DNA of 21,518 bases, taken from positions 1-21,518 of the IMG/VR virus record IMGVR_UViG_3300010354_000809. The stretch is one strand, 5' to 3'. The notes beneath the pieces are model-generated. The model was not told the DNA's origin and did not search any database. It was given only the letters and a program-made list of their open reading frames with translations. This DNA is from a virus. This document shows, one piece after another, positions 1 to 7,952 of this stretch. How positions within the stretch are numbered: the first letter of the stretch is position 1; every line of letters starts with the position of its first letter. The position numbers were made by a program, and so were the translations under genes.

Positions 1-27
1 ACCAGGGAGAGTTATTTCTTCTGTCAT
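1..27 (-). CDS. 5' end of an unidentified downstream gene (partial)
   Basis: An ATG at 25-27 begins a frame that stays open to the window edge; only nine residues are visible (MTEEITLPG). The ATG overlaps the TGA stop of the DNA polymerase gene in an ATGA junction, the pattern used throughout this gene array, so translational coupling to the polymerase is likely. Nothing can be said about its function. Confidence 0.5.
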
Positions 28-1943
28 AATTCTAATGTTAGCTGATTACTTTGTTTGGGTAGGATGTTTGCTATCTCTCTATAGATGTAGCTTAGATAAT
101 AATCTTCATCTATATCATATTCCTCCCATTTTTTCTTTTCTACTTTGTTGAATATTTGTTGCATCCATTGCCCGGCTTCCAGTTGTATCTGCCGTCCGTC
201 GGACTTGTTTACCTTTATGATCTTGCATCCACCTTTACTGATATAATACCGTATAGTGTTCTGCAAGTCTTCATAAGATATTTGCCCATCGATAACACAT
301 GTCTGTTGAAACTTCCAATCTCCCTTGATCTTCACACCGGCGCAATAATCGAATATGTTGCGGTTCTCGGTTAGATATCTTTCAGGAGGAATGTTGTTTA
401 CGAAATAGTTATAGATAGCTTTACGTATTACTAAGTGGCTTTTGTTTTTATGAAGAGCTAGTCCCTCAAACTCGAATCTACCTTTGCACTTAGTCTTACC
501 GTTTTTATACACGGCGATGTAGTTATTTACATCGGCCAGTATGATCTTGCTATACTCATCATGCTCTAGCTGTAGCTTAGTTATCTTCTCCCACTCGGCA
601 CACACCTCAAGATATTTATCTTTGTACTGTTCCGGTATGATCATCTCTAGACCATCTGTATTCTGCATGAGCGGAATAGATCCTGGTATAGCATCTGATA
701 GCATTTCATAAAGCATGGTTAGTAGTAACTGACCGTTGATAGTTATCTGCATACCAAACTGCGGATCATATAGAAACGAGTTGTGATCTATAGATAAACC
801 ATAAGTAGAATTCAGGATAATCTTGTACACATAGTTCCTTGGATCTTTCTTTGGGATTTTTTTTCTCTCCTCAAAGAACCATTCATACAGATGACAGAAA
901 TCTTCTTTAGGCAGATGAGCCGGAGCCCATTCATTTCTAATAGCTAGATTCGGATAAAAACTTGTTACATCCGAGGTCATGATAATCATGCCGTCCTTAG
1001 CTTCATATATCCCGCTCTTCGTTGCACCATGAAGACCACCGAGACCATATTCTGTATGTACATCTTTATGTTTAAGTTCATACTTGAATGCGCCCTTAAT
1101 GTTTCTCGGATTTATAATCAGTCTTTGATAAGCCTGATGTAGCAATCTGAATTCCGGACGATTGAAGTTTATGTAAGGCAATAGAATATCGCTGACCTTA
1201 ATGCGTTCTCTATTTGTTCTAAGCTGTTTAAGCTCATACTTGGAGATGCCAGTCCTTTTACTAAGGAACAATAAGAATAACTCTTTGGATATCCGTGGCT
1301 CTGATGCATTATACAAGGGGATATTATAATCAGCTGTAAGCGTCCTACGTAGATTAATCTGATCAGAGCTTAGATGCAAGATCTCTTTAGTAGATCTAAC
1401 GTCGTTGATACAATAATCGATTATCGTGCTGATTTCTTTTGCGCCGGCGATATTAGTACTATGATGAATAGGCATCTCTTGAATGTTTTCCCAGTCAGTA
1501 GAATACTGTATCCACTTTAAACCTGATCGCTTGGCATTGTTATCCCAATGGTTAAGCTTAAATACATCTATCTGTTTGATCAGTAGATCTTTCTCAGCAA
1601 ACTCAGAGAACTCCATCCTGTCTTGTCTTTCTATTATCCCTTGAGCTTTCTCATATATGAACCCTGCAATCTCAGAACCAGTCTTATTTAATAGAGACTC
1701 TTTGTTCTTTAGGATATGCATAGTTATCTGAGAGTCGAACGCTAGACCATTAAAGCTTATGTGCCATTCCTTTTGGCTTATGTTGCGTTCTAAGAATCTG
1801 ATGAACTCTTTAATATGGTTCATCTTTTCGTGCACTACAAAGATCATCCTCTCGGTTGTCTTATAATGTTCGAACACGGCTACGAAACAATTTGATAGAG
1901 TTTCGTAATCCATTACCCAGTGAGAGATTTGTTTTTCTTCCAT
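24..1943 (-). CDS. Family B DNA polymerase with 3'-5' exonuclease
   Basis: Replicative DNA polymerase of 639 aa. The N-terminal proofreading domain shows Exo I (D12-Y-E14), Exo II (FNGLAFD, about 64-70) and Exo III (YCIND, about 177-181). A YGLGGLHGA segment near 299-307 marks the exonuclease/polymerase junction. The polymerase domain carries motif A (DVTSFYP, 325-331), motif B (KIILNSTYG, 374-382) and motif C as QNTDG (427-431). In motif C the first Asp of the usual DTD is Asn, while the second, metal-binding Asp is kept. A KNKS segment follows, consistent with the KxY/thumb region. The length is short for T4-type enzymes and closer to protein-primed and crAss-type PolB. I chose the ATG at 1943 over an upstream TTG at 1949. 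The gene follows a terminator-like hairpin, and its stop overlaps the next ATG. Enzyme class is certain; whether it is protein-primed cannot be seen. Confidence 0.95.
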   Translation of the reverse strand: MEEKQISHWVMDYETLSNCFVAVFEHYKTTERMIFVVHEKMNHIKEFIRFLERNISQKEWHISFNGLAFDSQITMHILKNKESLLNKTGSEIAGFIYEKAQGIIERQDRMEFSEFAEKDLLIKQIDVFKLNHWDNNAKRSGLKWIQYSTDWENIQEMPIHHSTNIAGAKEISTIIDYCINDVRSTKEILHLSSDQINLRRTLTADYNIPLYNASEPRISKELFLLFLSKRTGISKYELKQLRTNRERIKVSDILLPYINFNRPEFRLLHQAYQRLIINPRNIKGAFKYELKHKDVHTEYGLGGLHGATKSGIYEAKDGMIIMTSDVTSFYPNLAIRNEWAPAHLPKEDFCHLYEWFFEERKKIPKKDPRNYVYKIILNSTYGLSIDHNSFLYDPQFGMQITINGQLLLTMLYEMLSDAIPGSIPLMQNTDGLEMIIPEQYKDKYLEVCAEWEKITKLQLEHDEYSKIILADVNNYIAVYKNGKTKCKGRFEFEGLALHKNKSHLVIRKAIYNYFVNNIPPERYLTENRNIFDYCAGVKIKGDWKFQQTCVIDGQISYEDLQNTIRYYISKGGCKIIKVNKSDGRQIQLEAGQWMQQIFNKVEKKKWEEYDIDEDYYLSYIYREIANILPKQSNQLTLEL

Positions 1944-1982
1944 AATCAAGTTCGGTTAAGCCGTCCCCCCGTCTATAGACAC

Positions 1983-2006
1983 AAAAGGGAGAGCTACTGC
2001 CCTCCC
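1983..2006 (-). terminator. Terminator-like hairpin after the 119-aa gene
   Basis: Read on the minus strand, GGGAG (2006-2002) pairs with CTCCC (1991-1987) around a 10-nt loop and is followed by TTTT (1986-1983). Weaker flanking pairs can extend the stem. It lies between the end of the 119-aa gene and the start of the polymerase gene. It resembles the hairpin at 11682-11712 in sequence (GGGAGGG ... AGCTCTCCC in both). Confidence 0.5.
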
Positions 2007-2028
2007 CTCCATGCGGTTTATTGGTGTA

Positions 2029-2388
2029 TTAATCTAAGAACTTTTGAAAATCAAATGTATCGTTGATTGCTAGTCTTTTTACCATTTCTTCTATCTCTTC
2101 TCTTTTCTCTATATGCCATTCGTAGTACGTATCTAACTGTCTTCTTTCTTCTGCGTAAGGACTACCGTTTGTCCTTTGCTTTTTTGCTTTAACTGGCTCA
2201 CCCTGTTCGTCTACTTTGACTACCATGTGGTAGCTTTCTTTGTAGTCTTTAGAGATAAGCGCAAGAGCTTTAGTAGACGGATCATAGATCCCTTCTAAGA
2301 AGCCGCATTCTTGTGTGAACGGTACTAAGCGAAATGTTTCTTTATCTCGCCACTTTGATGTATACAACATCATGGATTTTTCTGACAT
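2029..2388 (-). CDS. Conserved phage protein of unknown function, 119 aa
   Basis: No domain is recognised with confidence. The protein is soluble and charged, with no signal peptide or membrane segment. The N-terminal half reads as beta-strands (MMLYTSKW, FRLVPFTQECGF, LEGIYDPSTKALALIS). The second half is a helical charged stretch (EERRQLDTYYEWHIEKREEI), and the protein ends in TFDFQKFLD. The general look (MMLYTS at the start, IYD..TK.LA.IS in the middle, a closing F-D-F/Y-x-K-x-L-D) is one I associate with small proteins of crAss-like phages, from memory only. A candidate promoter lies just upstream (2411-2442) and a hairpin just downstream, so it may be a short transcription unit. The start is the ATG at 2388. 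Confidence 0.75.
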   Translation of the reverse strand: MSEKSMMLYTSKWRDKETFRLVPFTQECGFLEGIYDPSTKALALISKDYKESYHMVVKVDEQGEPVKAKKQRTNGSPYAEERRQLDTYYEWHIEKREEIEEMVKRLAINDTFDFQKFLD

Positions 2389-2410
2389 AGCGTTTTTAAG
2401 TTGGTTTGTG

Positions 2411-2442
2411 CAAATTAAGTGATTTTATTGGTCATGTGCAAA
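2411..2442 (-). promoter_or_regulatory. Candidate Bacteroidota-type promoter for the 119-aa gene
   Basis: On the minus strand TTTG (2442-2439) is followed after 20 bases by TTAATTTG (2418-2411). The Bacteroides consensus is TTTG, 19-21 bases, TAnnTTTG, so the only departure is TT for TA in the -7 box. The predicted start falls about 15-20 bases before the ATG at 2388. The site overlaps the 3' end of the preceding gene. Confidence 0.4.
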
Positions 2443-2996
2443 TCTTTTATGCTTGCGATTAAGTTCTCTTTCTCAAGATCTGGTTTTGAACACAGCTCTC
2501 CTACCTCCTGTAATAGTTTCAACATGTGGTGATTCTCTTCTCTGGAAGAGCTGAGCATCTCTGCATACATGTTGAAATATCTTTCTGGAAATAAAAAGCT
2601 GTCGATATATCCCTGATTGTTTATACCAAAAAAGTTTCGGATACTTCTTTTGAGATCCATACTAAGTTTTGAATATTTACCTTTCACGAACATATCCCAA
2701 TCATCGCTTTGTCTGCTAAAATCGAACACATAAACACCCTTGTCTTCTTTCGTCAGTTTAAAGTCATGAAACATCTTATGATTATAGATGAACTTTTCAA
2801 AAGCTTTAAACTCTTCATCAGATCTAACATGATAGGTACAAGATAGTTTCCTATCTGTTAGAGCATACTGCCCTTGCCAACTAGCATAGGTCTGGATCGG
2901 CGTGACGCTTAGGCCACGCTTCATGCCCAGTGCAGGATATAAGAATAGCCTGCTTTTCTGGACATAGTCTTTGTACAAGGATTCTAGTTTCAACAT
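2415..2996 (-). CDS. Unknown protein, 193 aa
   Basis: I do not recognise this family. It is a soluble, mixed alpha/beta protein rich in aromatic residues, with no signal peptide or membrane helix. Its N-terminus contains SLYKDYVQKSRLFLYPALG, followed by GMKRGLSVTPIQTYASWQG, and the C-terminal third looks helical (MYAEMLSS.. HMLKLLQEVGELC). The start is the ATG at 2996, 13 bases after the stop of the RecE-like nuclease gene, so the two are probably cotranscribed. Its 3' end contains the candidate promoter of the next gene. No catalytic motif is visible, so no function is proposed. Confidence 0.7.
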   Translation of the reverse strand: MLKLESLYKDYVQKSRLFLYPALGMKRGLSVTPIQTYASWQGQYALTDRKLSCTYHVRSDEEFKAFEKFIYNHKMFHDFKLTKEDKGVYVFDFSRQSDDWDMFVKGKYSKLSMDLKRSIRNFFGINNQGYIDSFLFPERYFNMYAEMLSSSREENHHMLKLLQEVGELCSKPDLEKENLIASIKDLHMTNKIT

Positions 2997-3009
2997 TTGC
3001 TGTTTAAGG

Positions 3010-4047
3010 TTAGAGCATTACTTTTCTGTTTGCTAATTTATATGGTAGGTCGTAGCGTTTAGAATTATAATGCCAGTTAGCCTCAATAAAAACTTCTGCC
3101 ATCTTAGTTTCCCATTGCGCCATAGTAACATCAGATACGGTGAAAGGACATATCTGTTTATACTTGTCTATAACAATGAATGAAAACTCTATAGTCCAAT
3201 CTGCTAAGCTGAGCTGATTAAGATGTATAAACTCCCACTCTACCATATGTTTGTACATTGCTGCCTGAAGCCACAGGTTGTAGAATTCTACAGTCTCTGG
3301 AAACTCTATAAGGGTTTTGCTAGTAGTCTTTACATCGTTGATGTAAATAATCTTTAGCGCATTATCTATCCTTATATTATCCACAATACCTTTTACTCCA
3401 AAGGGATAAGCCTTCAGATCTATTTGTATCGGTGTCTCGTTTAGCACTTGTACGTTTTGAGTTGGTTCTAGGCCTAACATTCGAGAGACTTGTTGATTTG
3501 CTCTTACTAATTCTGCTACCTCTGTACAATACTCATAGGTAGGAATATCTATGATATCCTTTCCATCTTTCCTTAATAGGAACTGGAAGTAATCCTTATT
3601 AGCATCAGTAAGGATCTTCTCCAATCGTTGTTCATCGGTCTTGAGTGATTGGTGTAGATTGATTTCCTTGAGCACGTCAAGAATCTTCTGACTATGATCT
3701 TCTAAATATGGAGACGGAATCCCTGTACTACCGGTCTCGGTTGTTACGGGCTCCATATTTATGTAATGTTCATAGACAGCATCTACAACCTTCTTTGGGT
3801 TGTCGCTTGGCATATTACTAGGTAACAGAAGAAACTTCTCATCAAAAGCCTGTGGTTCTAACACTAGACAATGAATGAGCTTCCCCTGCAATAATGCAGG
3901 AGAAGTTTCTTCTTCACGTTGTTTAAGGATATAATCCCTATAGAACAACTGTGGTGAATACATCAGTTTGTTTAGACTAGAGTAGCTGAAATAAAACTTA
4001 TCAGCATAGAACTCAGTCTCCATTTGTAGATTCTCAGTTTTCGTCAT
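3010..4047 (-). CDS. RecE-like PD-(D/E)XK exonuclease
   Basis: Predicted nuclease of the RecE/Cas4-like PD-(D/E)XK superfamily (DUF3799-type), 345 aa. Visible motifs in order: YSSLNKLMYSPQLFYRDYI (22-40); the G-x-x-x-H signature in LLQGKLIHCLVLEP (G55, H59); a D in VKGIVDNIRID (D223); the D-x-K core in YINDVKTTSK (D238, K240); and Q-x-x-x-Y in QAAMYKH (Q261, Y265). Such enzymes resect double-stranded ends and usually work with a single-strand annealing protein; the Sak4-like ATPase at 12435-13196 is a possible partner. The first ATG (4047) overlaps the upstream gene by 14 bases, and a second in-frame ATG at 4023 would avoid the overlap. Superfamily is secure; the exact substrate is inferred. 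Confidence 0.88.
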   Translation of the reverse strand: MTKTENLQMETEFYADKFYFSYSSLNKLMYSPQLFYRDYILKQREEETSPALLQGKLIHCLVLEPQAFDEKFLLLPSNMPSDNPKKVVDAVYEHYINMEPVTTETGSTGIPSPYLEDHSQKILDVLKEINLHQSLKTDEQRLEKILTDANKDYFQFLLRKDGKDIIDIPTYEYCTEVAELVRANQQVSRMLGLEPTQNVQVLNETPIQIDLKAYPFGVKGIVDNIRIDNALKIIYINDVKTTSKTLIEFPETVEFYNLWLQAAMYKHMVEWEFIHLNQLSLADWTIEFSFIVIDKYKQICPFTVSDVTMAQWETKMAEVFIEANWHYNSKRYDLPYKLANRKVML

Positions 4048-5227
4048 CTTCTGTTTCTGTTAATACATCCTCTTCTTCATCATCATAATCATCATCTTTC
4101 TCATCATCTTCTTTCGGAATGCTGTTGAGTAGTTCGTCTGGAATTGGAGGTAGAGTTGGATCAAACTTGCGATCCCCTTTAGCGGCAGCTAGTAATAGCT
4201 TTGGAGATCGTGAGACTTGAGTGACGCTAAAGTACTCATTACCTAGGGAACTTTCAAAATCTTCTTTAGATAATTTTTCAACATAGTCTAAGTGCTCTGT
4301 TGTTAACAGATCTCTTGCTTCCAGTTCACCTATTACGTCTTCCATATCGCTGAGTCTAAAACCTCTTCTTAAATTGAAGAAGTCCATCATGCTTTTGAAG
4401 TTCACATGTTTGGTTTCTGGTCTATCCCAGATCGCATAATGGTGATCTTTAAACAGCATGAATAGATAAAGCGCTGATCTTTCATAATCTACGTTTGCCA
4501 TTAACTCTAACGCTAGTACGTGGTTGTTTTTATCTTGAGAGTCAAACATCTTTGAAGTTTCGTTGAACATATCCTCAGTCATTACATTGTTCATGTTGAT
4601 GATCGTTAGAAGATCTTTCTGATGCACAAGAGTTTTGTTAAGCTCTAGTATACTGTCAAAGTTATTTATAGCGCTTTCTTCTGTTATCCACGTACTTGTT
4701 CTAAAGAACTTTCTGCCGGTACCTTTAAGCGCAGTCTCTATTTGATTTTTAGAAGACCATGATTCTACATATACATAATCTAAATTGTTTTCATCACGAA
4801 GAAAATCTATAAGCTCTGCTATTTGCGGAACAGCTTTATAATCAACATGGCGCTTTTGATATAACAATCCTATAGCTTCCTCAAGATCTTTAGAATGTAT
4901 ACAGTTATACTCAAAATCTTTTTGAGCAACTTCTTTCTCTGTTTCGTTAGAAAAGATTATAACACTAGCATTCTGAGGAGTTTTGCTAATGCTCATTCCT
5001 GTTACTTCGCATAGTTGTTTTACTTTAAATCTAGGCACGGTACACCCTGGCATAAAGTAAATCTTATCTGTTTGTTTAAATAAATAAGCGGTATCAGATA
5101 GCAAAACAGATTGTATAGCACCATCCTTGATGCTATCTCCGTGAGCTGCCAGTCTTGTTTCCCAGTGAAGATAATCATCTCCCACTTCTGTTATGACTAC
5201 TTGTTTCTTAAATACTTCTTTTATCAT
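4034..5227 (-). CDS. Unknown 397-aa protein with HEAT-like motif and acidic C-terminal tail
   Basis: I do not recognise the whole protein. It has no membrane segment. About 25 C-terminal residues are almost all Asp and Glu (for example DDDYDDEEEDVLTETEDDEN at the end), as seen in DNA mimics, histone-like partners and SSB tails. A central helical segment near residues 226-248 (KMFDSQDKNNHVLALELM, then ANVDY) closely matches residues 16-38 of the 142-aa protein at 7936-8364: K, M, S, D, N, V, A, V and D are identical at aligned positions. It starts right after the terminator that closes the MoxR gene and runs into the RecE-like nuclease gene with a 14-base overlap. A role as an adaptor for the MoxR/VWA module or for recombination is inference only. 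Confidence 0.75.
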   Translation of the reverse strand: MIKEVFKKQVVITEVGDDYLHWETRLAAHGDSIKDGAIQSVLLSDTAYLFKQTDKIYFMPGCTVPRFKVKQLCEVTGMSISKTPQNASVIIFSNETEKEVAQKDFEYNCIHSKDLEEAIGLLYQKRHVDYKAVPQIAELIDFLRDENNLDYVYVESWSSKNQIETALKGTGRKFFRTSTWITEESAINNFDSILELNKTLVHQKDLLTIINMNNVMTEDMFNETSKMFDSQDKNNHVLALELMANVDYERSALYLFMLFKDHHYAIWDRPETKHVNFKSMMDFFNLRRGFRLSDMEDVIGELEARDLLTTEHLDYVEKLSKEDFESSLGNEYFSVTQVSRSPKLLLAAAKGDRKFDPTLPPIPDELLNSIPKEDDEKDDDYDDEEEDVLTETEDDEN

Positions 5228-5231
5228 TGTT

Positions 5232-5261
5232 TTAAAATAAGAAAGCCCGGTTGCCCGGGCT
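5232..5261 (-). terminator. Strong intrinsic terminator after the MoxR gene
   Basis: On the minus strand AGCCCGG (5261-5255), the tetraloop GCAA (a GNRA loop) and CCGGGCT (5250-5244) form a perfect 7-bp GC-rich stem. It is followed by TTTCTTATTTT. It lies in the 42-base gap between the MoxR-like gene and the 397-aa gene, separating two transcription units. Confidence 0.85.
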
Positions 5262-5269
5262 CTCAGTTA

Positions 5270-6751
5270 TTACTTAGTGGCCATCTTTACTACCTCTGGA
5301 TTGGTGAGCATCTTCTGAAACTTCTGTTTGTTTCCGTTGATCACCCTCTTTACAATATGATACTTGATATCATTAGTAAAGGTATCCTCATCTGTAGAAA
5401 GACGAATCAAACGATCAATCTCTTTCTGAGAGATCGGATTCTTTTCAGCATAGCTTATGCTAAAGTTGATAATCCTTGTAGCCATGATGCTTGCGATATC
5501 AGCACGATAGTTAGCATCGCGACCGATTGTATTACGTAACTCACCTATGATATAGGCTTCGCTCTCATGCAACAGGATATCTTTAGGACTAAGCATCTTG
5601 TCCATTTTGTTATTGATGAACATGGTGAATAGACTAGAGAACTCAGGTCCAACAGAACCTTCGCCAATCATCTGAATCAATGGTAAACTCTTATCGAAGT
5701 TTTCCAAAGAGCTGATACTATTGAAGAAGTTTGTAATAGACCTAGCATTAATCTTGTTGGTTACAAGCTCCGGATGCATAAGCATGAAGTTGATACAACG
5801 AGAGTCAATGTTAGCAGACTCTGCCCACTTAGCCCACACATCTACATCATACTTTAGATTCACGCTAATGAACCTGGTACGCTGAGCTGTGTCAATAGAG
5901 TTTACAAGATAGTCTCCATTATCTGGATTCGCAGTAAGAACAATGTGCCAGTCTTGCGGAAGCTTCCATGAGATATACTCTTGACGATCAACGAGTTCCA
6001 TGACAGCTTGGATAAACCTGATGTCTGCACGATTCCAGTCGTCAAGGATTAGGATACCACCGCCTTGCTTGTCTGCTATCCATTGTGGAGGACAGTAGGA
6101 CATGCGCTTCTCACCAGTGAATTCATATCCGCGTTTGATATATTCCTGTACGGCATGCTCATCTATCCACAAGCATTCACCATAAGAATCACCAACGAAC
6201 GCAAGTACATCTGCTGTTTCTTCTACATCCGCAGCTTCTACTTCTACCTCTTCCTTCACAATCTTCGTCACCGGAACTTCCTTCTCTACTATGATTGGAG
6301 TCTTAACTTCCACCTCTTTAGTATGGAACTTACCTCCCTCAAACACCTGCTTCTTAACCATCTTCACCTCGAACTCTTCAACCATTTGTTTCTCCATCAC
6401 GGTTACTTCTTTCTCCACAACGGTCTTATCTTTCTTCTTCGCTTTCTTCTTGGGTGCCTGAGCCACAGGAGCTTGTTGCTCTCCTTGCTTACACATTTGG
6501 AACTGACGGATCGGGAAACCTACAAGGTCACCTAACTCTTCTATCTGTGCTAAGTTTAACTTTACAAAGTTTAAATCTAGCTCACTAGCTAGTTGCAAGA
6601 TAGAACTTGTCTTACCGATACCGGACTCACCGATAACCTCAACAGAGATTGGATTCTTACCCTCGCTTTGGATGAAGCGATTATTACTTACAATATGCTT
6701 AAGGAAATCCTTAAGCTCGTCGATGTTTAGATTTACTTGGTTGCTGCTCAT
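5270..6751 (-). CDS. MoxR-type AAA+ ATPase with a charged insertion
   Basis: AAA+ ATPase of the MoxR/AAA_5 type, 493 aa. Visible: Walker A GESGIGKT (41-48), pore-loop-like DLVGF (75-79), Walker B ILILDDWNRA (233-242), sensor-1 Asn in VLTANPDNGD (N275) and an arginine-finger segment TAQRTRF (R291/R293). Between the pore loop and the next core strand sits an inserted stretch of about 90 residues (about 90-182). It is made of KKKAKKKDK and repeated V-E-K-E-V-like units, low in complexity and probably an extended coiled or beta-like arm. MoxR proteins act as chaperone-like ATPases that remodel or insert cofactors into partners, usually with a VWA protein. That partner is encoded immediately upstream: its TAA stop (6755-6753) is separated by one base from this ATG (6751). 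A strong terminator follows. Family is secure, the target unknown. Confidence 0.92.
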   Translation of the reverse strand: MSSNQVNLNIDELKDFLKHIVSNNRFIQSEGKNPISVEVIGESGIGKTSSILQLASELDLNFVKLNLAQIEELGDLVGFPIRQFQMCKQGEQQAPVAQAPKKKAKKKDKTVVEKEVTVMEKQMVEEFEVKMVKKQVFEGGKFHTKEVEVKTPIIVEKEVPVTKIVKEEVEVEAADVEETADVLAFVGDSYGECLWIDEHAVQEYIKRGYEFTGEKRMSYCPPQWIADKQGGGILILDDWNRADIRFIQAVMELVDRQEYISWKLPQDWHIVLTANPDNGDYLVNSIDTAQRTRFISVNLKYDVDVWAKWAESANIDSRCINFMLMHPELVTNKINARSITNFFNSISSLENFDKSLPLIQMIGEGSVGPEFSSLFTMFINNKMDKMLSPKDILLHESEAYIIGELRNTIGRDANYRADIASIMATRIINFSISYAEKNPISQKEIDRLIRLSTDEDTFTNDIKYHIVKRVINGNKQKFQKMLTNPEVVKMATK

Positions 6752-6752
6752 T

Positions 6753-7952
6753 TTAGTTTAATTGTATTGTTACTCCTGGTAAATGATCACACTTGTTAGA
6801 AGTGGACGATAGAGCCCAGAGCACTCTACCTTTTGGTTGCGGAGGCGCCGGTGCCTCACCATCTGTCAAATAGATTAGACAGCTATACTTACGAGTATTC
6901 TCATTGAAATACTCTATTACGGGATCAAAGCTAGTCCCTCCTCTCCCATAGATTTTATATTCATCTCTAGGATTGTAAGGATGCATCTTTTGGATCGCCG
7001 CATCTGCGTGTGCGATAGTTATGTCGATGCCTGTCTTGTGGATATGGTTTATCTCCTGCATGAATTCTACCAACTCGTCAGGGCTTACAGATCCTGAAGT
7101 ATCGATTGCTACTAGGACATGCTTGCGTTGCTTTATCTTTAGAGCTGGATTGTCTTCATACCTCTTGTTATATTTACGGCGAGTCTTCTTAGTAATAACC
7201 TTTACAGATCCCCCGCTAAACATACGTAGATATCCCCGCCAGTCAAACTTTGGTGGCTCTTGAAGATCTATCTTATCTAGAATACTAGCTAGCTCTCCAG
7301 GAATAGTACCTCTGCTTTTCTCTACTTGGTCTTTAAGTTCCTTTAGAATATGCTTGGTCTGATTCTCTATTAGCTTCTTAGTAGCTTCATCTAGTTCTTC
7401 TTGATCTCCCCACGCAGAATGGTCTGGTACTTTTATTTCTCCTTTGCCAGGCATTACACAAGTACCTTGTCCGTTTTCAGCTGCCTCAATCATAGCGTTG
7501 AGGTTAGGACAGTTACCTTTCTTTTTACCTTGACCTAGCTTTTCATAGTAGTACTCAGTACCCATCTTAGGTTCGAGATTCAGTTCAGGATACAGATCAA
7601 GAGTCTGTCCACCTGCGGGTAGATTATCTTCCTTGATGTACTGATTGATTTCTAAGTCCATGGCAATATTTGCTAGTAGCTTATCTTCCATATGACCATA
7701 GTTTGTCAAATGAAAGAAAGCTATATGCAATAGCTCATGTTTTAGTAGACCCTTCCTGTGCGCTAGGATAAGCCTTTCCCAAAACTCCTCATTTATAAGG
7801 AGCTTATAGTTTATTCCGCTCATTGTTACACCAGCAGTAGGAATCTGATTGTTCCACTGCTTATTAAGCATGATGAGAAATAAACCATAGAATGGTTCTT
7901 CCAGCATCAGATCTTTGCTAGCTTTTGCTAGACTTTCAGCGTGTTTGCTCAT
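6753..7952 (-). CDS. VWA-domain protein with HExxH metallopeptidase-like domain (DUF2201 type)
   Basis: 399 aa. The N-terminal half has a zinc-peptidase signature KHELLHIAFFH (H72, E73, H76) followed by NIAMDLEIN (about 95-103), the usual layout of DUF2201-type predicted metallopeptidases. The C-terminal half is a VWA-like domain with an intact MIDAS metal site: D284-T-S286-G-S288 in VAIDTSGSVS, T340 in GGTSFDP and D364 in YLTDGE. The family pairs with MoxR ATPases, and here the MoxR gene follows after a single base. The gene overlaps the upstream 142-aa gene by 17 bases. Protease activity is suggested by the intact HExxH but is unproven for this family. Function in the phage (protein remodelling, host take-over, virion or replisome assembly, counter-defence) cannot be read from the sequence. 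Confidence 0.9.
   Translation of the reverse strand: MSKHAESLAKASKDLMLEEPFYGLFLIMLNKQWNNQIPTAGVTMSGINYKLLINEEFWERLILAHRKGLLKHELLHIAFFHLTNYGHMEDKLLANIAMDLEINQYIKEDNLPAGGQTLDLYPELNLEPKMGTEYYYEKLGQGKKKGNCPNLNAMIEAAENGQGTCVMPGKGEIKVPDHSAWGDQEELDEATKKLIENQTKHILKELKDQVEKSRGTIPGELASILDKIDLQEPPKFDWRGYLRMFSGGSVKVITKKTRRKYNKRYEDNPALKIKQRKHVLVAIDTSGSVSPDELVEFMQEINHIHKTGIDITIAHADAAIQKMHPYNPRDEYKIYGRGGTSFDPVIEYFNENTRKYSCLIYLTDGEAPAPPQPKGRVLWALSSTSNKCDHLPGVTIQLN

Noticed and set aside
6065-6535. Long rightward frame opposite the MoxR gene
   Set aside because: It is antisense to the charged insertion and core of the MoxR gene. Its Leu/His-rich composition is what the complement of Lys/Glu codons gives.
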